A stretch of 64,000 nt of DNA. It comes from Maylandia zebra. Taxonomy: Eukaryota; Chordata; Actinopteri; Cichliformes; Cichlidae. Location of the stretch: contig NC_135170.1 in assembly GCF_041146795.1 (NCBI RefSeq), forward strand, positions 35,193,033-35,257,032, given 5' to 3'. This document shows, in pieces, positions 53,177-64,000 of the stretch. Every line of letters begins with the position of its first letter. Position 1 is the stretch's first letter. The position numbers and the translations under genes are program-made. A model generated the notes under the pieces. The model made no database searches and was not told where the DNA came from. It worked only from the letters and a program-made list of their open reading frames with translations.

Positions 53177-54373
53177 TTAAAAGATGTAAACCTCATAAAG
53201 TGTCTCTGTTGCTTCCTCCTCTGTAACAGCTGTCAATGTTTCTTCATTATTTTCCTGTAGTAAAGAAATAAACAACATTGCTGTTCTACTGTAAACTCAT
53301 ATAATCTGTGGAGTATTACTCACAACTGCATGTTGGTCTGGCTCAACAGGAGGCTGCACCAGATGCAGTACACCACCACCATCAACTGATAGAATATGAG
53401 GTTTATACAGGTCACTTATAACTTACAAGGGACCAAATGGCAATTAACAAACATACCAATCACCTTACACTTCATTGTCATTATGCTCTCAAAGACAACC
53501 AAGACTGAGGGAAGGCAAAATCAGTAGGAAAATAACTTCACTACAAAATAATTCATTATGGTAAAGAGTTTATCAAATGAATGAGCAGCACTGCAAAGGT
53601 GACTGTGAAGAAAGGATGTATGCACATCATGTATTATTTTGAATTTACCCCTTATGTAGGCACTTGTGTCTTGCGGGGTTATTGACTCAGAGGATGTCCC
53701 CGCAGAGATGCCTTCGGCCACAGGGCGCCCACTGTTTTGGCTGAGGGCCAACTGCTCAGCCTCTGTGAGTGGTGGTGGTGGAGGACCCCCACCTGTTTTT
53801 CGGGCCTCCGCTTTTTTTCTGTTGGCTATAACGGGTCACATTTGAGCATACAGAGTAAGCAAATATGTACTTGTAATGTGCTCAGATAATTTCAATAAGT
53901 GCTTACAGAAAGAAAATTAATGTAGCCTCTAACTGCAATTGATTTACATGGGACAAACAGACCAAGCACTATGGCTCATAATACAATTACACCTTACCTG
54001 TTTGGACTATATTTTTATATTTCATTTTTACTTGCTGCCAGGAACGTTTGGGGCCTGTTGGGTTGCACCTGCGCTCACATCACGTCACAAAATAAAATGT
54101 ATAAAATAACAAATAAAATAACATATAATAAAATAACATATGATAAAATAACGTGTTAAATGGGTGGAAATCCCTAGATCAATGTTTAAATTAACACTCT
54201 CGCATTGACTCTGTCGGCTATGTTTTGCCATGCATGCTCCCTTTGTTTTGCAGCTGTGGCTGTGTTACTTTTTTCCGCGGAATTTGCATGTTATCGGCAT
54301 ATGCTGCCATCAGAATTTCGGCCTCAAGCGCTGTAAAATACATTGACCGCGCCTTCTTTCCCTCCGTCTCCAT
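53177..54373 (-). pseudogene. Myb/SANT-like Harbinger accessory protein, one frameshift
   Basis: Minus-strand exons, approximate: 54373-54190 (starts METEGKKARSMYFTALEAEI), about 54062-53993 (NPTGPKRSWQQVKMKYKNIV), about 53830-53690 (KKAEARKTGGGPPPPPLTEA onward), about 53400-53330, and about 53265-53177 (ends EVYIF, stop). In Harbinger systems this protein binds the nuclease and the DNA ends and brings both into the nucleus. In exon 1 a run of six A (54269-54274) is one base short for the frame that continues SNTATAAKQREHAWQ, so the copy is probably broken. Exon borders other than the start and stop are estimates. Confidence 0.75.
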
Positions 54374-54597
54374 GGTGACTCGCTTAATCTGTGCTCCGCT
54401 GATCAGGGCTTTATGTATCCTCGTCCGCGCGCTTCACTTGGGGTTAAAGCAACTCCGCGTTGACTGAACTACTTGTTATCAGCCTTTCTGAAACCGAATA
54501 TTCTGAGTTGGACAGTTCGGGGTTACTCAACCCTGCGTATCGTTTTTCACTCTGAGTTTTCTAAACCGGCTTCCTGAAACAGGGCCCAGGAAACTCA

Positions 54598-55274
54598 CTG
54601 GTGGCTCAGTTTACTCAGCGTTTGTGAGGTTGTTTTTGGACTTTCTACTTTAACTATCTTTTGTAATTCCCAGTTTGCTTAATGTTTGTGGTTTTTACGT
54701 ATTTTCCACTTACTTTATTTAGACCTTTTCGCAGTTCTGAGCTGTGTTGCATCCTCTTGAGTCTCCTGTATCCAGTTCCCTTGTGTGTCTGTGTTTTCCC
54801 ATTTGCTGCTTTACTTTGAGAATCAGTGTTACTTTTGCTTTGCTTTCAGTTTTGCTTTTCTTCATGTGATTCGGTGATTTCGTTCAGCCATGTCTCATTC
54901 TCCCCATCTGCCTCCACTTCCCTGGTTGCCCTTCTGAATGTATTATTTCAATAAAAGGAGTAGATGTTACTATCCCTGATAATGCATTGCTTCAGATGGA
55001 GAAGGTCTTGAGGGATGGCTACTATGAGGGAAGGCAGCCTGGAAACTTCACCAGCGGGACTCATCATTGTCTGCCGCAACTTCACAGGCTGTTTCGGTCT
55101 TTTATCAAAAGCTATTCTGCCATTTTGTTAGGCTTTTTGTTGTTTTTTAACCTTCCTTGGTTAGGTTTGGGGATTAGGAATCTAATTTAGATTGTAATAG
55201 ATCGTCAGTAGTGGACCTTGGATTCATTGGGTGTTTCGGCCATTATCATTAGACATCCTCATCCAAGGAAGCCC
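54598..55274. other. Spacer with no assignable gene
   Basis: Broken frames only. T-rich. Probably old repeat flanking the Harbinger insertion. Confidence 0.45.
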
Positions 55275-56098
55275 TGCCAGGGGCCAATACCGATATGTAA
55301 TATCGGATCGGTCTATTGCTATTTAAAAGTAGAATGGGAGGCAGAGCCTTCAGTTTTCAGGCCCCTCTTCTGTGGAACCAGCTTCCAGTTTGGATTCGGG
55401 AGACAGACACTATCTCTACTTTCAAGATTAGGCTTCAAACTTTCCTTTTTGTTAGTATATATTAAGCCCATATGGAAAAGAAATAGAAAAAACGTATAAA
55501 AGACTTGCATAAGATTTGGCTTACTTCATAAAGTGAATCATGTAAGGCTTATATGATTCACTCATGAAAGTGGCCACTTTCTCATTACTTTTATATATTG
55601 TTTTGGTAAGTATCCAAAACATACAGGTTTCATTTATATAATTTTTCAATGGATCTTATATCTGTTTTCACTCTTGTATGCTTTTCATACAACTTTCAAA
55701 CAAGACAGATACAAACTTTATAAGATTTATATATATCTTTTCTATATGGGAGGGCTGGACCAGGTGACCCTGAACCCTCCCTTAGTGATGCTGCAATACG
55801 TTTAGGCTGCCGGGGGATTCCCATGATGCACTGGGTGTTTCTTCTTCACTCACTATGTGTTAATAGACCTCTCTGCATCGAATCATTAGTTATTGTTAAT
55901 CTTTGGCTCTCTTCTACAGCGTGTCTTAAAAATTGAATGGAAACCAGCAAACCTAAATTCTTCATATGACCTCAGTTTTTCTTCCTTCTATCAGTTTGAA
56001 CCAGTCTGACCAGCCTGTCTGGCACCAGTGTTACATGTTACCTTCCCTTAAATGGCCTTCTTCCTTATTCTGATGCTCAGGTTGAACTTCAGCAGGTG
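55275..56098 (+). mobile_element. LINE C-terminal fragment and 3' UTR
   Basis: At about 55340-55450 a frame reads AFSFQAPLLWNQLPVWIRET and continues STFKIRLQTFLF, the extreme C-terminus of a fish non-LTR retrotransposon. The downstream part (GAGGGCTGGACCAGGTGACC, CTGCCGGGGGATTCCCATGA) fits its 3' UTR. Confidence 0.75.
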
Positions 56099-56106
56099 GT
56101 CTTGAC

Positions 56107-57092
56107 TAGGGCTGGGTATCGTCACTGACTTCTAGAATCGATTCGATTCCGATTCACAAGGTGAATTTTGACAGTCAGAAATATTATAATTCAGATCAGC
56201 ACATTTACATATTTTTGTATCTATAAAAAGGAAGCTGACACACGCAAGACTTTATCACAGGTGTGAGCGTCACAGCAGAGGCCTTTGTGTCAAAGCAGCT
56301 GAGGATAAAACAGAAAAACATGAAGGAGATTTTCCTGTTCTGGATTTTATAAAAATATTCTGCAGTCGATCAAAAACGAAAGAAAACCATTAATCAGCAC
56401 ATGAACATCACCTCTGAAGTTACAGCGGTTTTATTACAGACACAGCGTTTTGCATTTTGTATAATTTCAAAAAGTTTAAATTTGTTCAGTATTGAACGGC
56501 AGAAATTAGGTTTTTCTTTTCGGAAGTAAGTAAAAGGAAACAAACAGCGTCCGACAGCCTGTAAACAACGGCAGAGAATGTGCATGTAGTGTGATTTTAT
56601 CCTGGTGGAAGCAAAACAGCAAAAGTCAGAGTGAATCCATGACGATGTTTGTGTGAAGCGTAGTTTGGATCTTCTTTTGCTGCTGGTTCGGTCAATGTTG
56701 TTTGGAGAGAGATCAAACTAACAGCTTCAGAATCAGCGCAAAAAGGGCGTGAACACAAAGCTCGACCCGCCGACAGAGTCGGCCAGCTGTCGGCTTTCAG
56801 CTCCGACCGTGTCCGTGCCGTCGGTGAGAAAGTCACAGCTCGCTGATCCTGATGCGTCGGCGGGTCGAGCTTTGTGTTTACGTCTCTGTGCAGAAGCCTG
56901 TTCCTGCTCTCAGTTACTGTTTTCATCTTTGGTGGTTGTTGAAGTTTTGTGAGGTTTCACCTGAGATTCTGGCATTTCGGGAAAAATTCATTTAAATTAA
57001 AAAATCGATTCAGGATTTTAATGAATCGATTTCACGTTATCCAAGCCAGAATCGATTTTAATCGATAAATCGATTAGAAAAACCCGCCCCTA
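56107..57092. mobile_element. hAT-type MITE with internal hairpin
   Basis: Flanked by the perfect 8-base duplication GTCTTGAC (56099-56106 and 57093-57100). The ends read TAGGGCTGGGTATCG and, reversed, TAGGGGCGGGTTTTTC; both sub-ends are rich in ATCGATT motifs. Inside, AACACAAAGCTCGACCCGCC (56752-56774) is exactly inverted at 56856-56878. No transposase. Confidence 0.9.
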
Positions 57093-57100
57093 GTCTTGAC

Positions 57101-57760
57101 CTGTTATTACCATGTGATTGGCTGACTAGATATTTGTATTAACAAGCAGTTGAACAGGTGTACCGAACCAAATGGGTGCTGTTGTCATAAACACTGTTGT
57201 CCTGATCTGCTGGAGACTGTAGAGTACAGTACTGTACAAAATGCTGGACAGATGCTGCAGCTGTGTCCCTTTTCATGGCTCCAAAGCAGTGATGTGTCAC
57301 CACCTCTGCTCAGAGACACCGAGACACGGGGAGCCGTCGGACAAAGAATCGACAAAGGTGCCAGCGGTGGGGACGAAGGTTACCCCACCTCACTAAGTTT
57401 ATCCAGAACTTACTGAAAATAACTGGAAGAATAACAAAAACAAAGCCGATAGGGTTGAATATTTCCTGATTTGTTGTCTTTATACTGTTGGTTTTTCTTC
57501 AGCTGAATAAAACTTCTGTAAGCTTCAGGTGTGTCAAACGCAGAGCCTTTAATAAGAAGGCCGTGCTTCCATGAAATCTCACATCATTTATTCTCACTTG
57601 TTTGTCATCTATTAACTCATTTAACCAGCGACATTTTTGTGTCACTGTCAACAACGACTTGACACTTTTGCATGCCTGTAAACTGACTGTACATTACATT
57701 TCCCCGATGAGCTATTATTCTCTTACTGGCAGATGCAGTTTGTCGTCACAGGACAGGAGA
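57101..57760. other. Spacer with no assignable gene
   Basis: Short frames without family resemblance or splice support. Confidence 0.45.
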
Positions 57761-57969
57761 ACAAAGACATGGGGAAATAGCTGCAGAAGTGTTTCTAAAA
57801 CTATGACTTATGAGTATTTAAAAATAACTCCATCCTCGCAGGACTGTCTCATGTTTTATTGCCATTAAATTTCATGTTGTGCAGTTTTTTGACACTCGCC
57901 CAGCTGTGAGAATGAAATCAGACCAATGTAAACTGAGCTACTTAATGACAAATATATGTTTGCAGGCAG
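57761..57969 (+). repeat. Tc1/mariner-like non-coding repeat, copy 2
   Basis: Near-identical to 51280-51485 over about 200 bases, from ACATGGGGAAATAGCTGCAG to ATGTTTGCAGGC. It is followed directly by a MITE fragment. Confidence 0.8.
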
Positions 57970-58440
57970 TTCATCTCATGTAAACAATAACGTGGCGCAC
58001 AGCGTGACGTGAAATAAGGCACATACCTTTGACGCTGCGTGACGAACTCTGTATTCCTCGTCCGCACGTAAATTCAAAAAAGGAGTTTTAAAAAAATCTC
58101 AGTTTTCGCTGATTCGAAACGCCGTTTACGTGGACGAAACAGCTGCGTTTTCAAAAATACCCGTGTAGGTGCGGACGTAGCGTAAAAGAGTTAGTAGTTT
58201 ATCTGCAGGTTACTTGTATTTGCTTAATTGTTTACTAAATGTTTGAGATGTGAAATAAACCGCAATGGAGCAAAATATGGGCGTGTGTGGTTGGGGCATG
58301 TGTTTGTGCGTGCGTGCGCGTGCGTGCGTGCGCGTGCATGCGTGCGCGCGCATGGGGGAGGGGGGGCGCGAACATTTTTCTTGTAAAACAAAGGGGGGCC
58401 TAGCAAAAAAATTTTGGGAACCACTGATTTAACCAATGAT
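57970..58440 (+). repeat. Composite repeat, copy 2, with alternating TGCG tract
   Basis: Same order as 48010-48435: MITE part (GTGGCGCACAGCGTGACGTG, GAAACGCCGTTTACGTGGAC), then a GT-rich tract, then AAACAAAGGGGGGCCTAGCA and GGGAACCACTG. The alternating purine-pyrimidine tract at 58305-58352 (TGCGTGCG type) is expanded compared with copy 1. Confidence 0.75.
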
Positions 58441-58818
58441 CTACAGGATGGGTCCTTTCCACATCATATGTGGCTCTGATGATGAAACGCAGCCTATTCG
58501 CCTCCATTCCCCAGATTTCCATGTGAGTTTCCTCTTTTCAACACTCTCCCAATTCACCAGCGATGCTTCCAGTGCTACGGCTCTGGCATGTCTGGCTGTT
58601 TCCTTCTGTCCACGCACCTCCACCCCTACCATTTTTCGACCGTTGGGTACAGACACCTGTTGCCAGAGAGGTGTTACTGTTCCAAGACCAAATCCTCCTG
58701 TGCCCTGTTGGATGTGACCCACCACGTCAGGATGGTGAAGAGCAGATTTGGCCTGTAGCACAAATGTGGTTGGGGTCCATTCCCTCCTTGTTGCTAAGGT
58801 GGGAGCAGCGTCTATCAC
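58441..58818 (-). mobile_element. Open 125-residue frame, probable retroelement fragment
   Basis: A minus-strand frame from 58818 encodes a protein ending with VEKRKLTWKSGEWRRI and HMMWKGPIL. The style (KRKLTWxxLWxxE) recalls the end of some fish LINE polyproteins. No catalytic motif is present and the family is not certain. Confidence 0.45.
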
Positions 58819-58835
58819 TATAGGGTCTCGGAGTC

Positions 58836-59440
58836 CATGAGTGACATCTCAAGCCTCACTTTTGCACACTACGCCTTCCTGGAAAGCATCATGACCTTCT
58901 CCATCACCAGCTGGTTCCACTCCCTCAGCCTTCATACACGAACAGACTGCAGCTCTAAAATCATTGGCCTGTCAGAACTCTGGCTCAGGTTTTCAGCCAA
59001 CAGGCCCTTAGACAGGCAGCCAAAATCATCAACGACCCCTCTCACATTCTTCACCTCACATTTTAATGGCTCCCCTCTGGGCGACGCCTCCGCTGCATTT
59101 CCTGCAGGACTGAGAGGAGGAGGATCGCCACCTTAGTCCCCAAAGCAGCTCTGCTTTTTAACTCCAGCAGATAAGAACATTTCCCCCACCAGAAACACAA
59201 ACTTCTCTACACTCTTTTATACTACTGACACTTTATTTACTTTTACTTACTTAAAGTTATTTATTCATCTTTCAGTCACTTCAATTTTGAACTGTATAAT
59301 TTTAAAACTGTACGTACTGCATATTCTGTGTATTCTGTTCTTATTGTTGTTATCTTCAACACTATGCTGCTCTGTTGTATGTTATTTGCCCTTTGGGGAT
59401 AGACAAAGTCTTTCTGATTCTGATTAAACTCCTCTGCCAG
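58836..59440 (+). mobile_element. LINE fragment (CR1/L2-like) with 3' tail
   Basis: FAHYAFLESIMTFSITSWF and the following SKIIG match the post-RT region of fish LINEs in broken frames. The 3' end (GGGGATAGACAAAGTCTTTC, TGATTCTGATT) is a typical LINE tail. Confidence 0.75.
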
Positions 59441-60414
59441 GCTAGGGATAGGCAATGACAGCATCCCGTTGTTGTAGAGTCCAACGCTGCTGAGGCATTT
59501 GGGAAGTCAAAGCCACTTCCTCCCGTATATATAATATATAGTATAGTATATATAGTCGCTGCCTCCCCTTGTCCTTTATCAGTGGACAGGGGGAGGCAGT
59601 TGTCAGTACAACATCATGAGGGACACTTGATGACCTCCCCTCTTTGTTCAGTCCAGTTGGTGCAGTGAGTCCACATTTTACCCACTTATGAAGTGCTCAC
59701 TTCAACCACTGATTTAATTTAAAGTAGTAACAGTTACCCTCTCATGCTACCTGCAGTGTCAAAGACACTAACAAAAACTAAAACCAGGGAAGTCTCAGTG
59801 AGAACAGTGAGAGGGCGGTAGTCTGCTGGACCACTGCCTCTTTGGGGTTGACTTGTTATTGCCTCTTTTTGTAACTCTCGTTTACATCAGAAGGGAAAGA
59901 AATACTTCTGACATGACAGATGTTTGTGATGTGCTCAGTGGAAACGTCAGTGTTTTGTGGTTCTACTGGTTCTGAAACACTTCCTGTTCATTTGTTCATT
60001 CAGCGAAACCTGATGTAGTTTGACCAGTTTTTTCCCGAGTGGACAGCCCCCACTGTGCCAGTCCCACTGTCATTGCAGATTAATGAATGATGGAGATGTA
60101 TTGTTTTCGTTCACAGAGCAGATGTGTGGTGTATCTCTCCTTCATGATCTCTCTGTGAAGCTGCTTCTTTGAATAAAACTTCCTGTTTCACAGATTTACA
60201 GGAATGTAGTTCTGTCACAGTTCTGTGCTCGATGTTCGTGCTGATCTAACGAGTGAACAAACGCTCATCAGACTGAAGAACTGACTCGTTTTCATCTAGT
60301 TGAGGAAATAGTAAAACATCATCATGTAATTACACCACATTAAAGAGAAGCAGTTTTTATTTTGCGGAAAGTCATCATGAAAATGCGATAATGACGTTAA
60401 TGTTTAAAAACTGT
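59441..60414. other. Upstream flank of protease gene 2, partly duplicated
   Basis: No gene. Positions about 59930-60100 and 60307-60370 are homologous to about 30249-30460 and 31547-31610 upstream of protease gene 1. The TA-rich stretch near 59527-59552 is simple sequence. Confidence 0.65.
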
Positions 60415-60740
60415 ACAGTGATGAGCAAAAGTTTTGAGCCTCATTTCTTTCTGTTTTTCTAGTAAAATGTGAACCATGTGCAGCGATTTATTGATGGGTC
60501 AAACAGAGTTTGTACGACTCTAACGAGCTCGTTTGGTGTGAGCGCCTTTATTCTCAGCACAGTCTGAGCTTTCTCTACTTTCTTCTTCATCTTGAAGGAC
60601 ATTCAGGTCTCTTCTTTGGATGTTTCTTCTTTTTGTTCTGGTCTCTGTCAGGATGATCCCACACTGCTTCAGTGATGTTGAGCTTCTGGCTCTGGGGAGG
60701 CCCATCCATGCCTGATAGTGCTCTACTGTGTTGTTTCAAT
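60415..60740 (-). mobile_element. Decayed Tc1/mariner remnant
   Basis: One side reads AGTGATGAGCAAAAGTTTTG, a mariner-type end. On the minus strand broken frames recall the transposase end (GLPRARSSTSLKQ for the usual PPxSPDLN region, then GIILTETRTKRRN for VWDHLDRERNKR). Confidence 0.6.
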
Positions 60741-61228
60741 CCAGGTATGTTTCCACTGCACTGGCAGTGTGTTTGTGAAACCCTCCAGTTTAGATCATCA
60801 CTCTTTCGCGCCTGTTGTCACAGATTCAAACATCTCTAAATGTTTCCAACAAAAAAACAAAACCACTTTTTAAATATCTCAATGATCGTCAGCAACAGGA
60901 TTTATTTATGTAGTTTTTGGTCGAGTTAATGCATTTCACTTCAATACAAACGCTGCTGCTCAGCTCGCCCCTTCTTACACCTGTACACATCAGTCAATAC
61001 TGTGAAACCTTTAAATAACTTTTATTTGACACAGCAGGGCAGACTTTTGTTTCCTGGTGTTAAATTAATGAGTAATCTGAGAAAAATGATTAAAAAGTTC
61101 CTGTTTAATCTGATGATTGTAATGTGAAGCAGGTCTGGTAACCTGCAGTGAGGTGTTGGGCGTGTCGTCAGACAGGTGTTTGAGAAAGGTGTGTTTTACT
61201 GCAAACCGAAAGGGAGAGAGAGGAAGGT

Positions 61229-61235
61229 TATTTAA
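61229..61235 (+). promoter_or_regulatory. TATA-like box of protease gene 2
   Basis: TATTTAA lies 32 bases before the ATG at 61267, at the same place as TATTTAT in gene 1, with conserved flanks. Confidence 0.6.
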
Positions 61236-61266
61236 GCCTCAGCAGGTCTGCAGGTATTTTACAGCG

Positions 61267-63575
<2,309 letters not shown>

Positions 63576-63586
63576 GGACTGCCACC

Positions 63587-63931
63587 CAGTGGCGGTCCTA
63601 GCCTGCTTGGTGCCCCAGGCTAACCCCCCCACACGCACACACAAAACGTGTCAGGTTTTGTATTGTTGATTATCATTTGTGCTTAGAAATATCTACTTAT
63701 ATATTCTTAGAGTTTTATAATTAGTTGTAGATTGGTAGAGGTTTGATCCTTAATAGTCTGCAAACTTTGTGTGCATTCCAGAGCACTCTGGGAGCGTGGG
63801 AGAGCTCGTACCTTCTCTTATTGTTTTATGGTAGGATAAACGTATCTATGTCTGTTTTAGGTTAAGTGCCTTTTGTTTAGATGAACTGCTGGACTTCCAG
63901 ACCAGCAGGTTTAGGGAAGTCGTTCATGGGG

Positions 63932-64000
<69 letters not shown>
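63587..64000. mobile_element. Left end of a DNA transposon, partial
   Basis: Homology with protease gene 1 ends exactly at GGACTGCCACC (63586). The next bases CAGTGGCGGTCCTAGCCTG look like a hAT-type terminus with CAG start. The right end is outside the window, so type and size are not confirmed. Confidence 0.65.
63933..64000 (+). repeat. (CA)n microsatellite at the window edge
   Basis: At least 34 AC units running off the end of the window. Confidence 0.97.

Larger units (their letters stand above)
51592..54597. mobile_element. PIF/Harbinger transposon with two convergent genes
   Basis: The 3.0 kb element has terminal inverted repeats GGGCCCTGTTTCAGGAAGCC followed by GGTTTAG at both ends. 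It carries a HARBI1-like nuclease gene on the plus strand and a Myb/SANT-like protein gene on the minus strand, which is the classic Harbinger pair. The expected 3-base target duplication is not clear (TCA left, AGG right). The nuclease is open; the partner has one frameshift. Confidence 0.92.

Overview
This is nuclear DNA from a bony fish. The genes have many introns, one gene is a clear vertebrate fus orthologue, and the gaps are packed with repeats typical of teleosts: hAT, Tc1/mariner, PIF/Harbinger, TTAA-type elements, non-LTR retrotransposons and long CA microsatellites. A percomorph, perhaps a cichlid, is plausible, but the species cannot be proved from the sequence. There is no operon, CRISPR array or convincing tRNA/rRNA gene.

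Layout. Positions 1-1930 hold the last coding exon and 3' UTR of arl6ip1 (+). Positions 2676-6969 hold an unnamed five-exon gene on the minus strand, tail to tail with arl6ip1 and head to head with fus; a hAT element sits in its first intron. Positions 7875-26527 hold the complete coding region of fus: 15 coding exons, 548 residues, with a 35-base exon 7 between two introns of about 4.2 kb and one GC-AG intron. Positions 26860-33800 are intergenic, with Tc1 and LINE remnants.

Positions 33873-45419 encode a secreted or GPI-anchored double serine protease (polyserase type). Its first trypsin domain is intact. Its second has lost the catalytic His and Asp and a disulfide but keeps Ser. One intron of this gene is a stack of nested transposons (38531-43945). 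Positions 45420-61150 are almost entirely transposon-derived, including a PIF/Harbinger element with an open nuclease gene and a broken Myb-like partner, and an LTR element split by a hAT copy. Positions 61267-63575 hold a recent tandem copy of the protease gene, cut to a single active domain by a stop codon, with a transposon end 11 bases after that stop.

How it fits together. In mammals FUS lies beside the serine protease genes PRSS8 and PRSS36, so finding fus next to a polyserase-like gene suggests old conserved synteny. The two proteases probably act outside the cell on epithelial or other surfaces. fus encodes a nuclear RNA-binding protein, and its exon 7 region has the layout of the autoregulatory cassette known from mammals. 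No obviously new molecular system was found. The points most worth checking are the unnamed minus-strand gene, the degenerate second protease domain, the truncated duplicate, and the near-intact Harbinger.
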